64,000 nucleotides of DNA from Corticibacter populi. Its GTDB lineage: Bacteria > Pseudomonadota > Gammaproteobacteria > Burkholderiales > Burkholderiaceae_C. Shown in pieces: positions 27,038-36,964 of this stretch; position 1 is the stretch's first letter; every line of letters starts with the position of its first letter. Under the pieces are notes generated by a model that worked only from the letters and a program-made list of their open reading frames with translations, made no database searches and was not told where the DNA came from. The translations under genes and the position numbers were made by a program. The stretch spans positions 454,718-518,717 of the forward strand of contig NZ_SGWR01000004.1 of NCBI RefSeq assembly GCF_004217315.1, read 5' to 3'.

Positions 27038-29809
27038 TCAGCCCGGGTTGCCCGCGTCCGATCCGAACACTGCCTGCCACAGGGCCAGCCCGGCGAGCTG
27101 GTGGGGTTCGGCTTCCTGCAGCGGAATTCGCGCGGGTTGTTCGTTGAGGCGGGCGATGTGCTGGATGCGGCGCAGCGCCCGGTAGGCGTCGGCGGCGCTG
27201 TGGCCGACCGGCGCCGGCAGCAGGCCCTGCTGCTCGGCGATCTGCAGCAGCGCAATGTTGCCGGCGTTGCGCACCAGTTCGGGATGCTCGGCTGAATGCG
27301 CCAGCACGAGGTATTGCGTGGCGAACTCGATGTCGATCATGCCGCCGGGACTGTGCTTGACGTCGAACTGGCCGGCGTGGCCGGGGTGCGCGGCACGCAT
27401 GCGCTCGCGCATGGCGCGGATTTCCTGCCGCAGCGCGGCACGGTCGCGCGGCGCCTGGATGACGGCGCTGCGCACCTCGTCGAAGCGCTCGCGAAGGTGG
27501 TCGCTGCCGAGCACGAAACGCGCCCGTGTCATGGCCTGGTGCTCCCAGGTCCAGGCGGTGTTGCTGCCGCGTTGCTGCTGGTAGTTGGCATAGGCCTGGA
27601 AGCTGGTGACCAGCAGGCCCGAATTGCCGTTGGGACGCAGTGCGGTGTCGATCTCGTAGAGGTCGCCCTCGGCGGTCTTGGCGGTCAGCCAGGTGATGAG
27701 CTTGCGCACCAGCGCGGCGTAGGTCTCGGGGGCGTCGTCATGCTCATCGTCGAACACGAAGACGATGTCCAGGTCGCTGCCGTAGCCCAGTTCCTTGCCG
27801 CCGAGCTTGCCATAGCCAATGATGGCGAACTGCGGCTCCTCGCGGTGCTTCTTGCGCAGGCGCTGCCAGCACCAGTCGGTGGTGATCTGCAGGATGGTGT
27901 CGGCCAGCGCGCTGAGGTCGTCGGCAACGGCCTCGACGCTGATGCGCTGCTCGACGTCGCGCGCCAGCGTGCGGAACAACTCGGCGTGGTGGCCACGGCG
28001 CAGCAGGTTCATCAGGTTCTCTTCGTCGTCTTCGCCGGTGCGCTGCAGCGATTCGAGCCGCAGCCCGATCTCGGTGCGGAACGTCGCCGGGTCGAAGCGT
28101 TCGTGCAGCACGCTGCCGCTGGCGAGCTCGTCGACCACGCCGGGGTGGCGCAGCATGTAGCGCAACGGCCAGCGCGCTGCCGCCATCATGTGCAGGATGC
28201 GGGTGTGGACGATGGGGCGCTCGACCAGCAGCGCGAAATAGGTGTCGCGGCCGAGCAGCGACTCCATCCAGTCGCAAAAGCGCGTGGCCGCGTCCTGGCT
28301 GATCTCGCCCTTGGCCAGGCGCTGGCCGGTGGTGTGCAGGATTTGCAGCACGCGCGCGAGCGAGTCGTCGCGCAGCGCGGCAAAGCGCGGCAGGTCCGGC
28401 CAGTCCTGGACGTGCTGGGCCATGGCGGCGGGCAGTTGCTGCAGCAGTTGTTCGAAGGAGGCGGGCCGCCCGCCGTTCTTGTGGCACTGGCCGCCGCTGC
28501 AGGTTTTGGCCTTGCTGCCACCGAGCAGCGCATCGAATTCCTGCGCCACGCGCTCGCGGTGCAGGTCCAGTGCGCGCAGGAAGTGTGGCACGTCGGCATG
28601 GCCCATCGAGCAGGCGATCCATTGCAGGTCGTCGTCTCGCGTGGGCAGCACGTGGGTTTGCTGGTCGTCCAGGTACTGGATGCGGTGCTCGACCTGACGC
28701 AGAAATCGGTAGGCCTCGGCCAGTTGTTCGGCGGTCTGCTGCGGCATCAGGCCGGCGCGGGCCAGGCGCTCGAGCGCCTCCAGCGTGGGGCGGCAGCGCA
28801 ACTCGGGGAACTGGCCGCCGCGCACCACCTGCAGCAGCTGCACGGTGAATTCGATCTCGCGGATGCCGCCGCGCGAGATCTTGACGTCGTTGGCGCGCTC
28901 GGGCCGGCCGGCGCAGCGCACGCTGGCGTGCTCGCGGATCTGCCGGTGCAGGTCGCGCAGCGCATCGAACACCGCATAGTCCAGGTAGCGGCGGAACACG
29001 AAGGGCAGCACCACTTCGCGCAGCTTCTGCACGTTGGGGCTCGCGACGCAGGCGGCCGGTGCCACCACGCGGCTCTTGAGCCAGGCAAAGCGTTCCCATT
29101 CGCGGCCATGCACGAAGAAGTAGTCGTTGAGCGCGGACAGCGCGATGGCCGCCGGCCCCGACTTGCCATGTGGGCGCAGTGCCAGGTCCATGCGGAACAC
29201 GAAGCCGTGTTCGGTGGTGTCGCCCACCAGGGTCTGGATGATGCGTACCAGCTGCCCGAAGTATTCCTGGCAGCTGATGCGGCCGCGCCCCTGGGCATTG
29301 CCGCTGGTTTCGCCTTCGCGTTCATAGACGTAGATCAGGTCGATGTCGCTGGAGACATTGAGCTCGCGTGCCCCGAGCTTGCCCATGCCGATGATCCAGA
29401 ACTGCACCGGCCGGCCCTGTTCGTCCTGCGGCTGGCCGTGTTTCTCGGTCAGCATGGCCTGGCCCTGCGTGCAGGCGCGGTCCAGCGCCAGTTCGGCCAG
29501 CCAGGTCATGCTGCGGGTGATTTCGTCGACGCTCGCGCCCTGCTCGACATCGCGCACGACAAGGCGTTCGAGCACCAGTTGCCGCAGGATGCGCAGCGCC
29601 GCGCCCAGCGCGTGCTGATCGCACAGCGCCGCCAGCGTGTTTGCCATGGCGGCCTTGTCCAGCGGACCGGGCGCCAGCAGCGGCAGTTCCGCGGCATAAC
29701 GGCGGCGCAGCCGCTGGCAAAGGCGCGAGTAGTCGGCAGGGGCCTGGCAATGTCCCTCCTGCCCAGGGAAAGGGGCAGTGGCCGGGACGGGGGCGGAACT
29801 GGCGGACAT
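27038..29809 (-). CDS. glnE: Glutamine synthetase adenylyltransferase/deadenylylase
   Basis: A 923-residue bifunctional enzyme that adenylylates and deadenylylates glutamine synthetase in response to PII protein and glutamine. Both nucleotidyltransferase halves are present. The N-terminal (deadenylylase) half has FWIIGMGKLGARELNVSSDIDLIYVY; the C-terminal (adenylylase) half has FAIIGYGKLGGKELGYGSDLDIVFVFDDE. Both show the G-K-L-G...SD-D metal motif. The PII-UTase-like helical linker includes KISRGGIREIEFTVQLLQ. A short Cys-rich insert (KTCSGGQCHKNGG) follows the first half. The ATG at 29809 is used; a TTG at 29821 would add four residues. It is divergent from yhdP. Confidence 0.95.
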   Translation of the reverse strand: MSASSAPVPATAPFPGQEGHCQAPADYSRLCQRLRRRYAAELPLLAPGPLDKAAMANTLAALCDQHALGAALRILRQLVLERLVVRDVEQGASVDEITRSMTWLAELALDRACTQGQAMLTEKHGQPQDEQGRPVQFWIIGMGKLGARELNVSSDIDLIYVYEREGETSGNAQGRGRISCQEYFGQLVRIIQTLVGDTTEHGFVFRMDLALRPHGKSGPAAIALSALNDYFFVHGREWERFAWLKSRVVAPAACVASPNVQKLREVVLPFVFRRYLDYAVFDALRDLHRQIREHASVRCAGRPERANDVKISRGGIREIEFTVQLLQVVRGGQFPELRCRPTLEALERLARAGLMPQQTAEQLAEAYRFLRQVEHRIQYLDDQQTHVLPTRDDDLQWIACSMGHADVPHFLRALDLHRERVAQEFDALLGGSKAKTCSGGQCHKNGGRPASFEQLLQQLPAAMAQHVQDWPDLPRFAALRDDSLARVLQILHTTGQRLAKGEISQDAATRFCDWMESLLGRDTYFALLVERPIVHTRILHMMAAARWPLRYMLRHPGVVDELASGSVLHERFDPATFRTEIGLRLESLQRTGEDDEENLMNLLRRGHHAELFRTLARDVEQRISVEAVADDLSALADTILQITTDWCWQRLRKKHREEPQFAIIGYGKLGGKELGYGSDLDIVFVFDDEHDDAPETYAALVRKLITWLTAKTAEGDLYEIDTALRPNGNSGLLVTSFQAYANYQQQRGSNTAWTWEHQAMTRARFVLGSDHLRERFDEVRSAVIQAPRDRAALRQEIRAMRERMRAAHPGHAGQFDVKHSPGGMIDIEFATQYLVLAHSAEHPELVRNAGNIALLQIAEQQGLLPAPVGHSAADAYRALRRIQHIARLNEQPARIPLQEAEPHQLAGLALWQAVFGSDAGNPG

Positions 29810-30068
29810 GGCTGGAATCAATCGGCAGGAGATGAACGGGAAGGCCGCGACACGCGTGCCCTTTGATTGCCACTGTAAAACGATTCAGCTCCGCCGGTCG
29901 CAAGCGGTGCGCAAAGTCCAGTACGGGCCATGGTTGTCGATCGCCGGCAGGGATGGAAACATCCCATCACGCCGATGACGCCGCCGATTCGCTGTGGCCT
30001 TGTCTGGCGCTGGCCTATGCTGGTGCGCGCGGCCAAGCGGCTTGGCATGCCTGATAATTTTGTTTTTC

Positions 30069-33000
30069 ATGAGTTCTTCCTCCCACCCCTCGCGCTGGTT
30101 GCGTGGCCTGACCGTCCTGACCCGCTGGGCCCTGCGCCTGGCGTTGGCAGGCTGGGCGCTGGCGTTGCTGGCGCTGGTGCTGCTGCACGCCTGGGTGTTG
30201 CCGCACCTGCAGGACTGGAAGCCGCGTCTGGAGGCCTGGGGCAGTGCGGCGCTGGGGGCGCCGCTGCGCATCGGCTCGATCGAAGCACTACCCAATGGCC
30301 TGCTGCCGGCGGTGCGCGTGCGCGGGCTCCAGGTGCTGGACGCGGGCGAGGCCACACTGGAGGTGCCCGAGGCCATACTCGCCCTTTCGCCGCGCTCGCT
30401 CTGGCGCGGCAGCATGGAGCAACTGGCGCTGCGCCATCCGCACCTGCAGGTGCGGCAGACCCCCACTGGCCTGCGGGTGGCCGGGCAGGATGTGGCCTGG
30501 CCGGAGGCGGGTCAGCCGCCGTCAGGCGATCTGCCGCCCATGCTGCTGTGGCTGCTGCGCCAGCCCGAACTGCTCATCGAGGGCGGGCGCCTCTCCTGGC
30601 AGCCCGCGGCGGTTGCCGATCACGCCGGCTTTGGCGATGCCGCTGTCGACGATGCGGATGGCGTGACCATGGCAGCGCCCGGGCCAGCCTGGCACATCGA
30701 TGGCATCGAGCTGCTGATGCGCTACCAGCCGCTGAGTCTGCGCCATGAGTGGTCGGTGCGTCTGCAGCCTTCATGGACGGGCGCGGCGGCGCTGGAGCTG
30801 CGCGCGCAGCTGCGCCGTCCGTTGCTGGCTGTGGGCGACGCCGCAGGCTGGCCGCGCTGGAGTGGGCAGGTCTATATCCGCTGGCCGCAGTTCGACGTGG
30901 CCGCACTGGCTCCCGTCGTGGCGGCCCTGCCGCCCTTGCAGGGCATCGACTGGCAGCAACTGAAGCCCGAGGGCAGGCTGGGCGTGCAGACCTGGCTGGA
31001 ACTCGATGATGGCCAGCTGCGCCGGCTCACCGCCGATGTCGTCGGGCGGGACGTGCAGGCGCGCCTGCCGGGAGCGTCCATGTCGCTGGCGCTCGATGAA
31101 CTGCAGAGCCGCTTACGCGCCAGCCATGCCCCGAGCGCCGAGGGCAGTGACTGGGAGGTGCAGAGCGAAGGCCTGCGTTTCAGCGCACAGGGGCTGAGCT
31201 GGCAGGATGGCGATGTGCACTGGCAATACCACCAGCCCAGCCAGCCCCGCCAGTCTGCGCTCATGTCCGATGGAGCCCGACGTGGCGCGTCGCGATGGCC
31301 ACAAGCACTTCCCGCACGCATGCGGCTGGCGGTCAGCACCATCGATGTGGCGGCACTCAGCCGCGTGCTTGGCGCGCTGGCCTGGGAGCCGCAGGACGCC
31401 CAGGCCGCGCCGCCCGCGCGGCCTGACTTTGTTGAAGCCAATGCCGATCAAGCATGGTCGATGGCGCTGCTGGGGCGCATGCTGCAGCGATGGCAGCCTT
31501 CGGGCACGCTGCGGGATCTGGCGCTGGAGTGGCAAGGACGGGCGGGCGAGGTGGCGCCCCACTGGCGCGTCCAGGCCCATGTCGAGGCGCTGCGCCTGGG
31601 CATGGATGCCCCGGCCGAAGGTCCCGCACTGCCGCTGGGTCTGGCGGGCTGGAGTGGTGCGCTGCAGGCCGATGCGCATGGTGGCGCCTTCATCGCGCGG
31701 GTGCGCGATGGCCTGCTGCGCCTGCCCACCGTGTTCGAGGAACCCGAGCTGCCGCTGCAGACGCTCGATGCCGAGCTGCGCTGGCGGCTGGGCCCGCACG
31801 GGCAGCTCGATGTCGAAGCGCCGTCGGTGCGTTTTGCCAATGCCGATGCCAAGGGCGAGCTCCAGGCACATTGGCGCACTTTGAATGACGACGAACTGGC
31901 GGCGCCAGTGGCGGATGTGCCGGCCTCGCGCTACCCGGGCGTGCTGCAGCTGAACGGAACGCTCAGCGATGCCGATGGCGCGCGGGCCGCGCGCTATCTG
32001 CCGCTGACCGTTGCCGCGGACGTGCGCCGCTACGTGCGCGAGGCGGTGCAAAAGGGCCGCATACGGCAGGCCGATGTCGACGTGCACGGCGATCTGCGGC
32101 ACTTCCCCTTCGATCCCGTGCACGAGGAACGTGCCGGAGCCAGCGGCGAGCTGTTTCGCATCGTGGCCGAACTCGAAGACGTCGATTACCGCTATGCACC
32201 GCATTACCTGCTGCACGAAAGCACCGGTACCGCCGGCTCGCCCGCACTGGTCTGGCCCGACCTGCAGGCCGTTGGCGCCACCCTGCGTTTCGAGGGCAAC
32301 CGGATGGCGCTGGCCGTGCGCGAGGGCCATCTGCGCGATGCGCCCGCGCTGCGCATCGCCAGCGGCAGCAGCGCCCGCATCGATGACCTGGGGCATGCGG
32401 TGCTGCAGGTCGATGCCACACTTGATGGCCCCTTGCAGCCGCAACTCGAACGGCTGGCACGCAGCCCGGTGGCGCGCATGACCGACCACCTGATGGATGC
32501 GTTGACGGCCACCGGTGATGCCCGGCTGCGCCTGCAGCTGGGCCTGCCGCTCGACAGCCGCCACGGCGGCGACTACCGCGTGCAGGGCGAACTGCAGCTC
32601 AAGGGCAATGACCTGCAGTGGTGGCCCGAAGTGCCGGTGCTGCAGGGCGCGAGCGGCTTGGTGCGCTTCACCGACAAAGGGTTCGATTCGCAGGACCTGC
32701 GGGGCCGGGCCCTGGGTGGCGAACTGCGCCTGACCGCGGCGATGGACGAACGCACGCGAGGCCAGCCCACCCACACGCGCGTACAGGCGCAGGGGCGTCT
32801 GAGCGCCGCCGGGCTGCAGACCTACCTGCAACGGGCGACGGGCGGCGGCCCGGTGCTGACCATGGCGCGGGCGCTGGAGGGGGAGAGTGATTACCGGCTC
32901 GATCTGCAACTGCTGGGCCAGCGTCCCTACCTGAGCTTTTCCAGCGACATGGTCGGCATGGCCAGCCATCTGCCAAGCCCCTTGCAGAAGCCGGCCGATA

Positions 33001-34634
33001 CGGCGCGGCCACTGGTGCTGCAGCACCAGCCCGCCGAGGCCGGTGCGACGGAACTCTGGCAGCTCGACTGGGGGGAGCTTGTCGCGGCGCGCTACCGGCT
33101 GACCGTGCCGACCGATGCGGCGGCGCCCCGCCAGGTGCAGCAGGGTCAGGTGTTCGTTGGCGACTTCAGCGCCGACGAGCGCCGCCACCCCGAATTCATC
33201 GCGGCGCCGTTCGTCGAACTGCCGCAGCCACCGAGGGTACAGGTCTATGTGGACCTGCCCGAGCTGGATGCGCAGGCCTGGTACCGGCTGTTGGCGGCTC
33301 CTGCCGTGCCTGCCTCACCTGCTGCTACTGCTACTGCTGCCGCCGCGGCTACGGGTACGACCACGATGGGCACTCCGCCAGCGTCCACTGCTTCTGCAAC
33401 GGCCGCCGCCCCGCAGGAGCTCGTCTGGAAGGGCCTGATTCCAGATGTCTGGAATTGGCGGGTCGGCCGCCTGCAATGGGGCCCGCGCAATGTTCATGGG
33501 CTTCGGATGCAGCTCTACCAGGCACCCGATGGCCAACCGATCTGGCATGCCAATGTGCAGGCGCAGGAGATGCTCGGCGCCTTGGAATACCACCCGGATT
33601 ACCTGGAGCGCACCGGCCTGGTGCGCGGGCGGCTCCAGTACCTGGAACTGCCCGAGGCAATCACCGAATCGCTGGGTGCGGCCGATGCGGCATCGCCGGA
33701 TGCCGCAGCGCCGGCAGCCGGCAGCGGGCTGCAGCGCCTGCCGACGCTCGATCTGGAAATCGATCGCCTGCTGTTCGCCAGCCGCGACTGGGGCAAGGTG
33801 GCCCTGCAGGCCATGAACCGTGTCGAGGCGGGCGTGCCTTCGCAATGGCGCATCAACCACCTGAGCATCGACACCCCCGAGGCCCGTTTGAGCGCCAGCG
33901 GCAACTGGGAGGATCTGCAGCCAGACTCCCGCCCGCACACCCTGCTCGAAGGGCGCAAGCGCATGGCCATGGACTTTTCGCTGGAGCTGCGCGATGCCGG
34001 CCGGTTATTGGCGCGCCTTGGCATGCCCGGCCTGCTGCGCGGCGGCAAGGGCAGCCTCGAGGGGCGGCTGGGCTGGCTGGGCTCGCCCGTCGAGCTGGAC
34101 TTGCCCAGCCTCAATGGGCGCTTTCACATCAATGTGGGCCAGGGCCAGTTCCTGCGGGCCGATGCCGGCATGGCACGTTTGCTGGGCGTGCTCAGCCTGC
34201 AGGCGCTGCCGAGGCGGCTGACGCTGGATTTTCGTGATGTCTTCAGCGAGGGTTTCGCCTTCGATGCGGTGCAGGGCGACGTGCAGATGGCCGCCGGCAA
34301 GGCGCACACCAGCAATCTGCAGATGCAGGGCGTCAACGCTGCCGTGGCGCTCGAAGGCTCGGCCGATCTGGTGCGGGAGACGCAGGACATCCGCGTCGTG
34401 GTGGTCCCCGAGGTGAACACCCTGGCGGCTTCGCTGGTGGCCACGGCCATCAACCCGGCGATCGGGGCTGGCACGCTGCTGGCCCAGTTGCTGCTGGACA
34501 AGCCGCTGGCCGATGCCACCACGCGAGCCTTTCACATCCATGGCTCCTGGCAGGAGCCGGTGGTTGACCGCGTCGGCGCGGCTGCGGCGGCACCTGCTGC
34601 GCCCGCTGCCGATGGCGGTGATCCGGCCCCTTGA
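30069..34634 (+). CDS. yhdP: YhdP family protein (AsmA-like, TIGR02099)
   Basis: A 1521-residue envelope protein. One N-terminal membrane helix (about residues 18-42, LALAGWALALLALVLLHAWVL) is followed by a very long periplasmic region of beta-strand repeats. It includes the AsmA-like start LGAPLRIGSIEALPNGLLPAVRVRGLQVLD and the C-terminal family domain with FRDVFSEGFAFDAVQGDVQMAAGKAHTSNLQMQG. YhdP, TamB and YdbH are known in E. coli as bridge proteins that move phospholipid to the outer membrane. An Ala/Thr-rich low-complexity linker lies near residues 1080-1120. The start is the first ATG of the membrane helix; the frame upstream is longer. Normal full length, no frameshift seen. Confidence 0.9.
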   Translation: MSSSSHPSRWLRGLTVLTRWALRLALAGWALALLALVLLHAWVLPHLQDWKPRLEAWGSAALGAPLRIGSIEALPNGLLPAVRVRGLQVLDAGEATLEVPEAILALSPRSLWRGSMEQLALRHPHLQVRQTPTGLRVAGQDVAWPEAGQPPSGDLPPMLLWLLRQPELLIEGGRLSWQPAAVADHAGFGDAAVDDADGVTMAAPGPAWHIDGIELLMRYQPLSLRHEWSVRLQPSWTGAAALELRAQLRRPLLAVGDAAGWPRWSGQVYIRWPQFDVAALAPVVAALPPLQGIDWQQLKPEGRLGVQTWLELDDGQLRRLTADVVGRDVQARLPGASMSLALDELQSRLRASHAPSAEGSDWEVQSEGLRFSAQGLSWQDGDVHWQYHQPSQPRQSALMSDGARRGASRWPQALPARMRLAVSTIDVAALSRVLGALAWEPQDAQAAPPARPDFVEANADQAWSMALLGRMLQRWQPSGTLRDLALEWQGRAGEVAPHWRVQAHVEALRLGMDAPAEGPALPLGLAGWSGALQADAHGGAFIARVRDGLLRLPTVFEEPELPLQTLDAELRWRLGPHGQLDVEAPSVRFANADAKGELQAHWRTLNDDELAAPVADVPASRYPGVLQLNGTLSDADGARAARYLPLTVAADVRRYVREAVQKGRIRQADVDVHGDLRHFPFDPVHEERAGASGELFRIVAELEDVDYRYAPHYLLHESTGTAGSPALVWPDLQAVGATLRFEGNRMALAVREGHLRDAPALRIASGSSARIDDLGHAVLQVDATLDGPLQPQLERLARSPVARMTDHLMDALTATGDARLRLQLGLPLDSRHGGDYRVQGELQLKGNDLQWWPEVPVLQGASGLVRFTDKGFDSQDLRGRALGGELRLTAAMDERTRGQPTHTRVQAQGRLSAAGLQTYLQRATGGGPVLTMARALEGESDYRLDLQLLGQRPYLSFSSDMVGMASHLPSPLQKPADTARPLVLQHQPAEAGATELWQLDWGELVAARYRLTVPTDAAAPRQVQQGQVFVGDFSADERRHPEFIAAPFVELPQPPRVQVYVDLPELDAQAWYRLLAAPAVPASPAATATAAAAATGTTTMGTPPASTASATAAAPQELVWKGLIPDVWNWRVGRLQWGPRNVHGLRMQLYQAPDGQPIWHANVQAQEMLGALEYHPDYLERTGLVRGRLQYLELPEAITESLGAADAASPDAAAPAAGSGLQRLPTLDLEIDRLLFASRDWGKVALQAMNRVEAGVPSQWRINHLSIDTPEARLSASGNWEDLQPDSRPHTLLEGRKRMAMDFSLELRDAGRLLARLGMPGLLRGGKGSLEGRLGWLGSPVELDLPSLNGRFHINVGQGQFLRADAGMARLLGVLSLQALPRRLTLDFRDVFSEGFAFDAVQGDVQMAAGKAHTSNLQMQGVNAAVALEGSADLVRETQDIRVVVVPEVNTLAASLVATAINPAIGAGTLLAQLLLDKPLADATTRAFHIHGSWQEPVVDRVGAAAAAPAAPAADGGDPAP

Positions 34635-34695
34635 AGGAATTGAAGTTTTTTTGGGGGGCCGGACGGCGGCTTCCTCGTCCCTGCGTTCGGCCATG

Positions 34696-34719
34696 AAAAA
34701 GCCTGCCGACTGGCAGGCT
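34696..34719 (-). terminator. Rho-independent terminator of the OmpA-lipoprotein gene
   Basis: Read on the minus strand, arms AGCCTGCC and GGCAGGCT pair around a 4-base loop and are followed by a run of five T. It sits 29 bases after the OmpA-lipoprotein stop. Confidence 0.85.
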
Positions 34720-34747
34720 GGGTCAAAGGCCGGGAGGCTCTTCGCGC

Positions 34748-35383
34748 TTACCGGGCGCGCTCGCCCACGAAGATCTCGACGCGGCGGTTGCGGGCGCGGC
34801 CATCGACCGTGGCGTTGCTGGCCACCGGCTCGTAGGAGCCGCGCCCATCGATCTGGACGCGCTGGCCGGCCACGCCGCGGCTGACCAGGTACTGGCGGGT
34901 GCTTTCGGCGCGCTGGCGCGAGAGCGGGTTGTTGATGGAATCGTTGCCGGTGCTGTCGGTGTGGCCGACGATGACGATGTCGGTGTCCGGGTTGTTGCGC
35001 AGGCTGTTGGCGAACTGGTCGAGCAGCGGTGCGAACTGCGGCTTGATGTCGGAGCGGTTGGTGTCGAACGAGATGTCGCTCGGGATGTTGAGCTTGAGGC
35101 GGTTGTCGTCGGTCTGGGTGACCACCACGCCGGTGTTGGCCATGGCGCGGTCCATCTCGGCGCGCTGGTGCTCCATGCGCTGCGACCAGACATAGCCGCC
35201 CAGGCCGCCGAGCGTCGCGCCGATGGCTGCGCCCTTGCCGTCGCCGGCAATGCCGCCGACCACCGCGCCGATGCCGGCGCCGATGCCGGTGTTGCGCTGG
35301 GTTTCGGTCATGTTGGCGCAGCCTGCCAGTGTGAAGGCCGCCGCAGTGGCGATGACCATGGCGAGTTGACGTTGTTGTTTCAT
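34748..35383 (-). CDS. OmpA-family lipoprotein with glycine zipper (YiaD-like)
   Basis: A 211-residue outer-membrane lipoprotein. The signal peptide MKQQRQLAMVIATAAAFTLA ends at a lipobox with Cys22. A glycine-zipper stretch (about 32-66, GIGAGIGAVVGGIAGDGKGA) precedes a peptidoglycan-binding OmpA domain (about 95-205). That domain includes FDTNRSDIKPQF, IVIVGHTDSTG, LSRQRAESTRQYL and the end RNRRVEIFVGERAR. The Asp and Arg that bind diaminopimelate are in the expected positions. AGGAGAA lies 7 bases before the start, and a terminator follows the stop. It probably links outer membrane and cell wall. It is divergent from mltA with a 285-base spacer. Confidence 0.9.
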   Translation of the reverse strand: MKQQRQLAMVIATAAAFTLAGCANMTETQRNTGIGAGIGAVVGGIAGDGKGAAIGATLGGLGGYVWSQRMEHQRAEMDRAMANTGVVVTQTDDNRLKLNIPSDISFDTNRSDIKPQFAPLLDQFANSLRNNPDTDIVIVGHTDSTGNDSINNPLSRQRAESTRQYLVSRGVAGQRVQIDGRGSYEPVASNATVDGRARNRRVEIFVGERAR

Positions 35384-35668
35384 AGGGCTTCTCCTGATGC
35401 ACCCTGGAACGAGTGACATGTTTTTACCGTGTGGATTGGCGTGGCCGCCAGACAGTGCGTGGAATAATGCGCGCTGGCCGTCACACGGCATGCAGTATCG
35501 CGCATCTAGCCCGCGCGCAATGAAGGACAAATCCTTCAATCGTGATCTTGTGTGTCGTCTTTGTCAGTCTTTGTTTCTTCCCGGAAGGTGCCGCGAGATG
35601 CCCCGCGTGCCGCGGCGTCGCGGTGCGATGTCTGCGGCGTCCGCATGGTCTCCAGTCACAGCCATCCC

Positions 35669-36856
35669 ATGCTCCATACCCTGATCCGTTGCATCTCCCG
35701 CGCCTCCCGCATGCCCCTGCTGGTGGCCGCTGTTGGCGTGCTGGCCGCTTGTGGCACGCAGCCCAAGGCGCCCGACGAGCGGCCCTCCGAGGCGGTGGTG
35801 CAGCCGCGTGCGCTGCCGGTTCTGCAGGCGCATCCGATCGGCCCCAGCGTCAAACGCGAGAATGCGCTGTGGACGCCGGTGTCCTGGGGCGACCTGCCGG
35901 GTTTCGAGCAGGACGACTTCTCCAACGCCTGGGCCTCCTGGGTGCGCAGCTGCGAGCGCCCGCATGCCAGCTGGCTGCAGGCCTGCGCGCAGGTGCGCGA
36001 GCTGCTGATGGCCGACGACGCCCAGCGCCGCCAGTGGATGCGGGCCGCGCTGCAGCCCTATCTGGTGCGTTCATCCGGCGGCAGCGACCTGGGCATGCTG
36101 ACGGCCTACTATGAGCCGGTCATGCAGGCGCGGCGCCTGCCGGACGAGGGCTTCGGCGTGCCGCTCTACGGCTTGCCGGCCGGCTTCAACGGCAATGGCA
36201 CCTGGTTCAACCGCCAGCAAATCGAGGGCGGCCACCCCGGCGCCCAGGCGGCGCTGCGCGGGCGCGAAATCGCCTGGCTGAGCGATCCGGTCGATGCGCT
36301 GGTGCTGCACATCCAGGGCTCGGGCCGGCTCATCCTGCAGGAGCCTGACGGCCAGGTGCGCCAGGTGCGCGTGGCCTATGCGGCCACCAACAACCACCCC
36401 TACAAGAGCGTGGGGCGCTGGCTGCTTGAACGCCGCCTCATCACCGATGCGAGCTGGCCGGGCATCAAGGCCTGGGTCGACGCCAATCCGGCGCGCGTGC
36501 AGGAGATGCTCTGGAGCAATCCGCGCTACGTGTTCTTCCGCGAGGAGGCACTGCCGGCCGAGGAGATCGAGATCGGCCCGCGCGGCGCGCAGGGCGTGCC
36601 CCTGACACCGGGGCGCTCCATTGCGGTGGACCGCCGCAGCATTCCCTATGGCACGCCGGTCTGGCTGATGACGGCCGGCCCCACGCTCAACGAGCAGCGG
36701 CTGGTGCTGGCGCAGGACACCGGCAGCGCCATCGTCGGCGCGGTGCGAGCCGACTATTTCATTGGCTGGGGCAAGGAGGCCGGAGACCTCGCCGGCCGCG
36801 TCAAGCAAGACCTGTACCTCTGGGCACTCTGGCCCAAAGGTGCGCCGCTGCCCTGA
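35669..36856 (+). CDS. mltA: Membrane-bound lytic murein transglycosylase A
   Basis: A 395-residue outer-membrane lipoprotein that cleaves peptidoglycan to anhydromuropeptides. The signal peptide ends at the lipobox VLAAC (Cys28). The MltA domain contains GMLTAYYEPVMQARR, ALVLHIQGSGRLIL and NPRYVFFREE. The 3D domain RSIAVDRRSIPYGTPVWL and LVLAQDTGSAIVGAVRADYFIGWG holds the catalytic aspartate region. Upstream in-frame ATGs exist (35552, 35645); the chosen one gives a normal lipoprotein signal. The stop is followed at once by a copy of the dispersed repeat. Convergent with apt. Confidence 0.92.
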   Translation: MLHTLIRCISRASRMPLLVAAVGVLAACGTQPKAPDERPSEAVVQPRALPVLQAHPIGPSVKRENALWTPVSWGDLPGFEQDDFSNAWASWVRSCERPHASWLQACAQVRELLMADDAQRRQWMRAALQPYLVRSSGGSDLGMLTAYYEPVMQARRLPDEGFGVPLYGLPAGFNGNGTWFNRQQIEGGHPGAQAALRGREIAWLSDPVDALVLHIQGSGRLILQEPDGQVRQVRVAYAATNNHPYKSVGRWLLERRLITDASWPGIKAWVDANPARVQEMLWSNPRYVFFREEALPAEEIEIGPRGAQGVPLTPGRSIAVDRRSIPYGTPVWLMTAGPTLNEQRLVLAQDTGSAIVGAVRADYFIGWGKEAGDLAGRVKQDLYLWALWPKGAPLP

Positions 36857-36889
36857 GAACCTGACCATAGAAAGAACGTGAACAGGTTC
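36857..36889. repeat. Dispersed repeat copy after mltA
   Basis: GAACCTG (36857-36863) and CAGGTTC (36883-36889) form an inverted pair. The right side contains the core GTGAACAGGTTC (36878-36889), also found near 3928, 26987 and 44678. It starts on the base after the mltA stop. Confidence 0.6.
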
Positions 36890-36964
36890 TGATCCCCCTG
36901 GAAGGCGGATTCCCGACGGTGCCGCTGGCGCCCGCGGCTTGGCGCTGCGGTTGGCTCAGTGCCT

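Noticed and set aside
27296-29866. 856-codon open frame on the plus strand
   Set aside because: Antisense to glnE over its whole length, with no recognisable domain.
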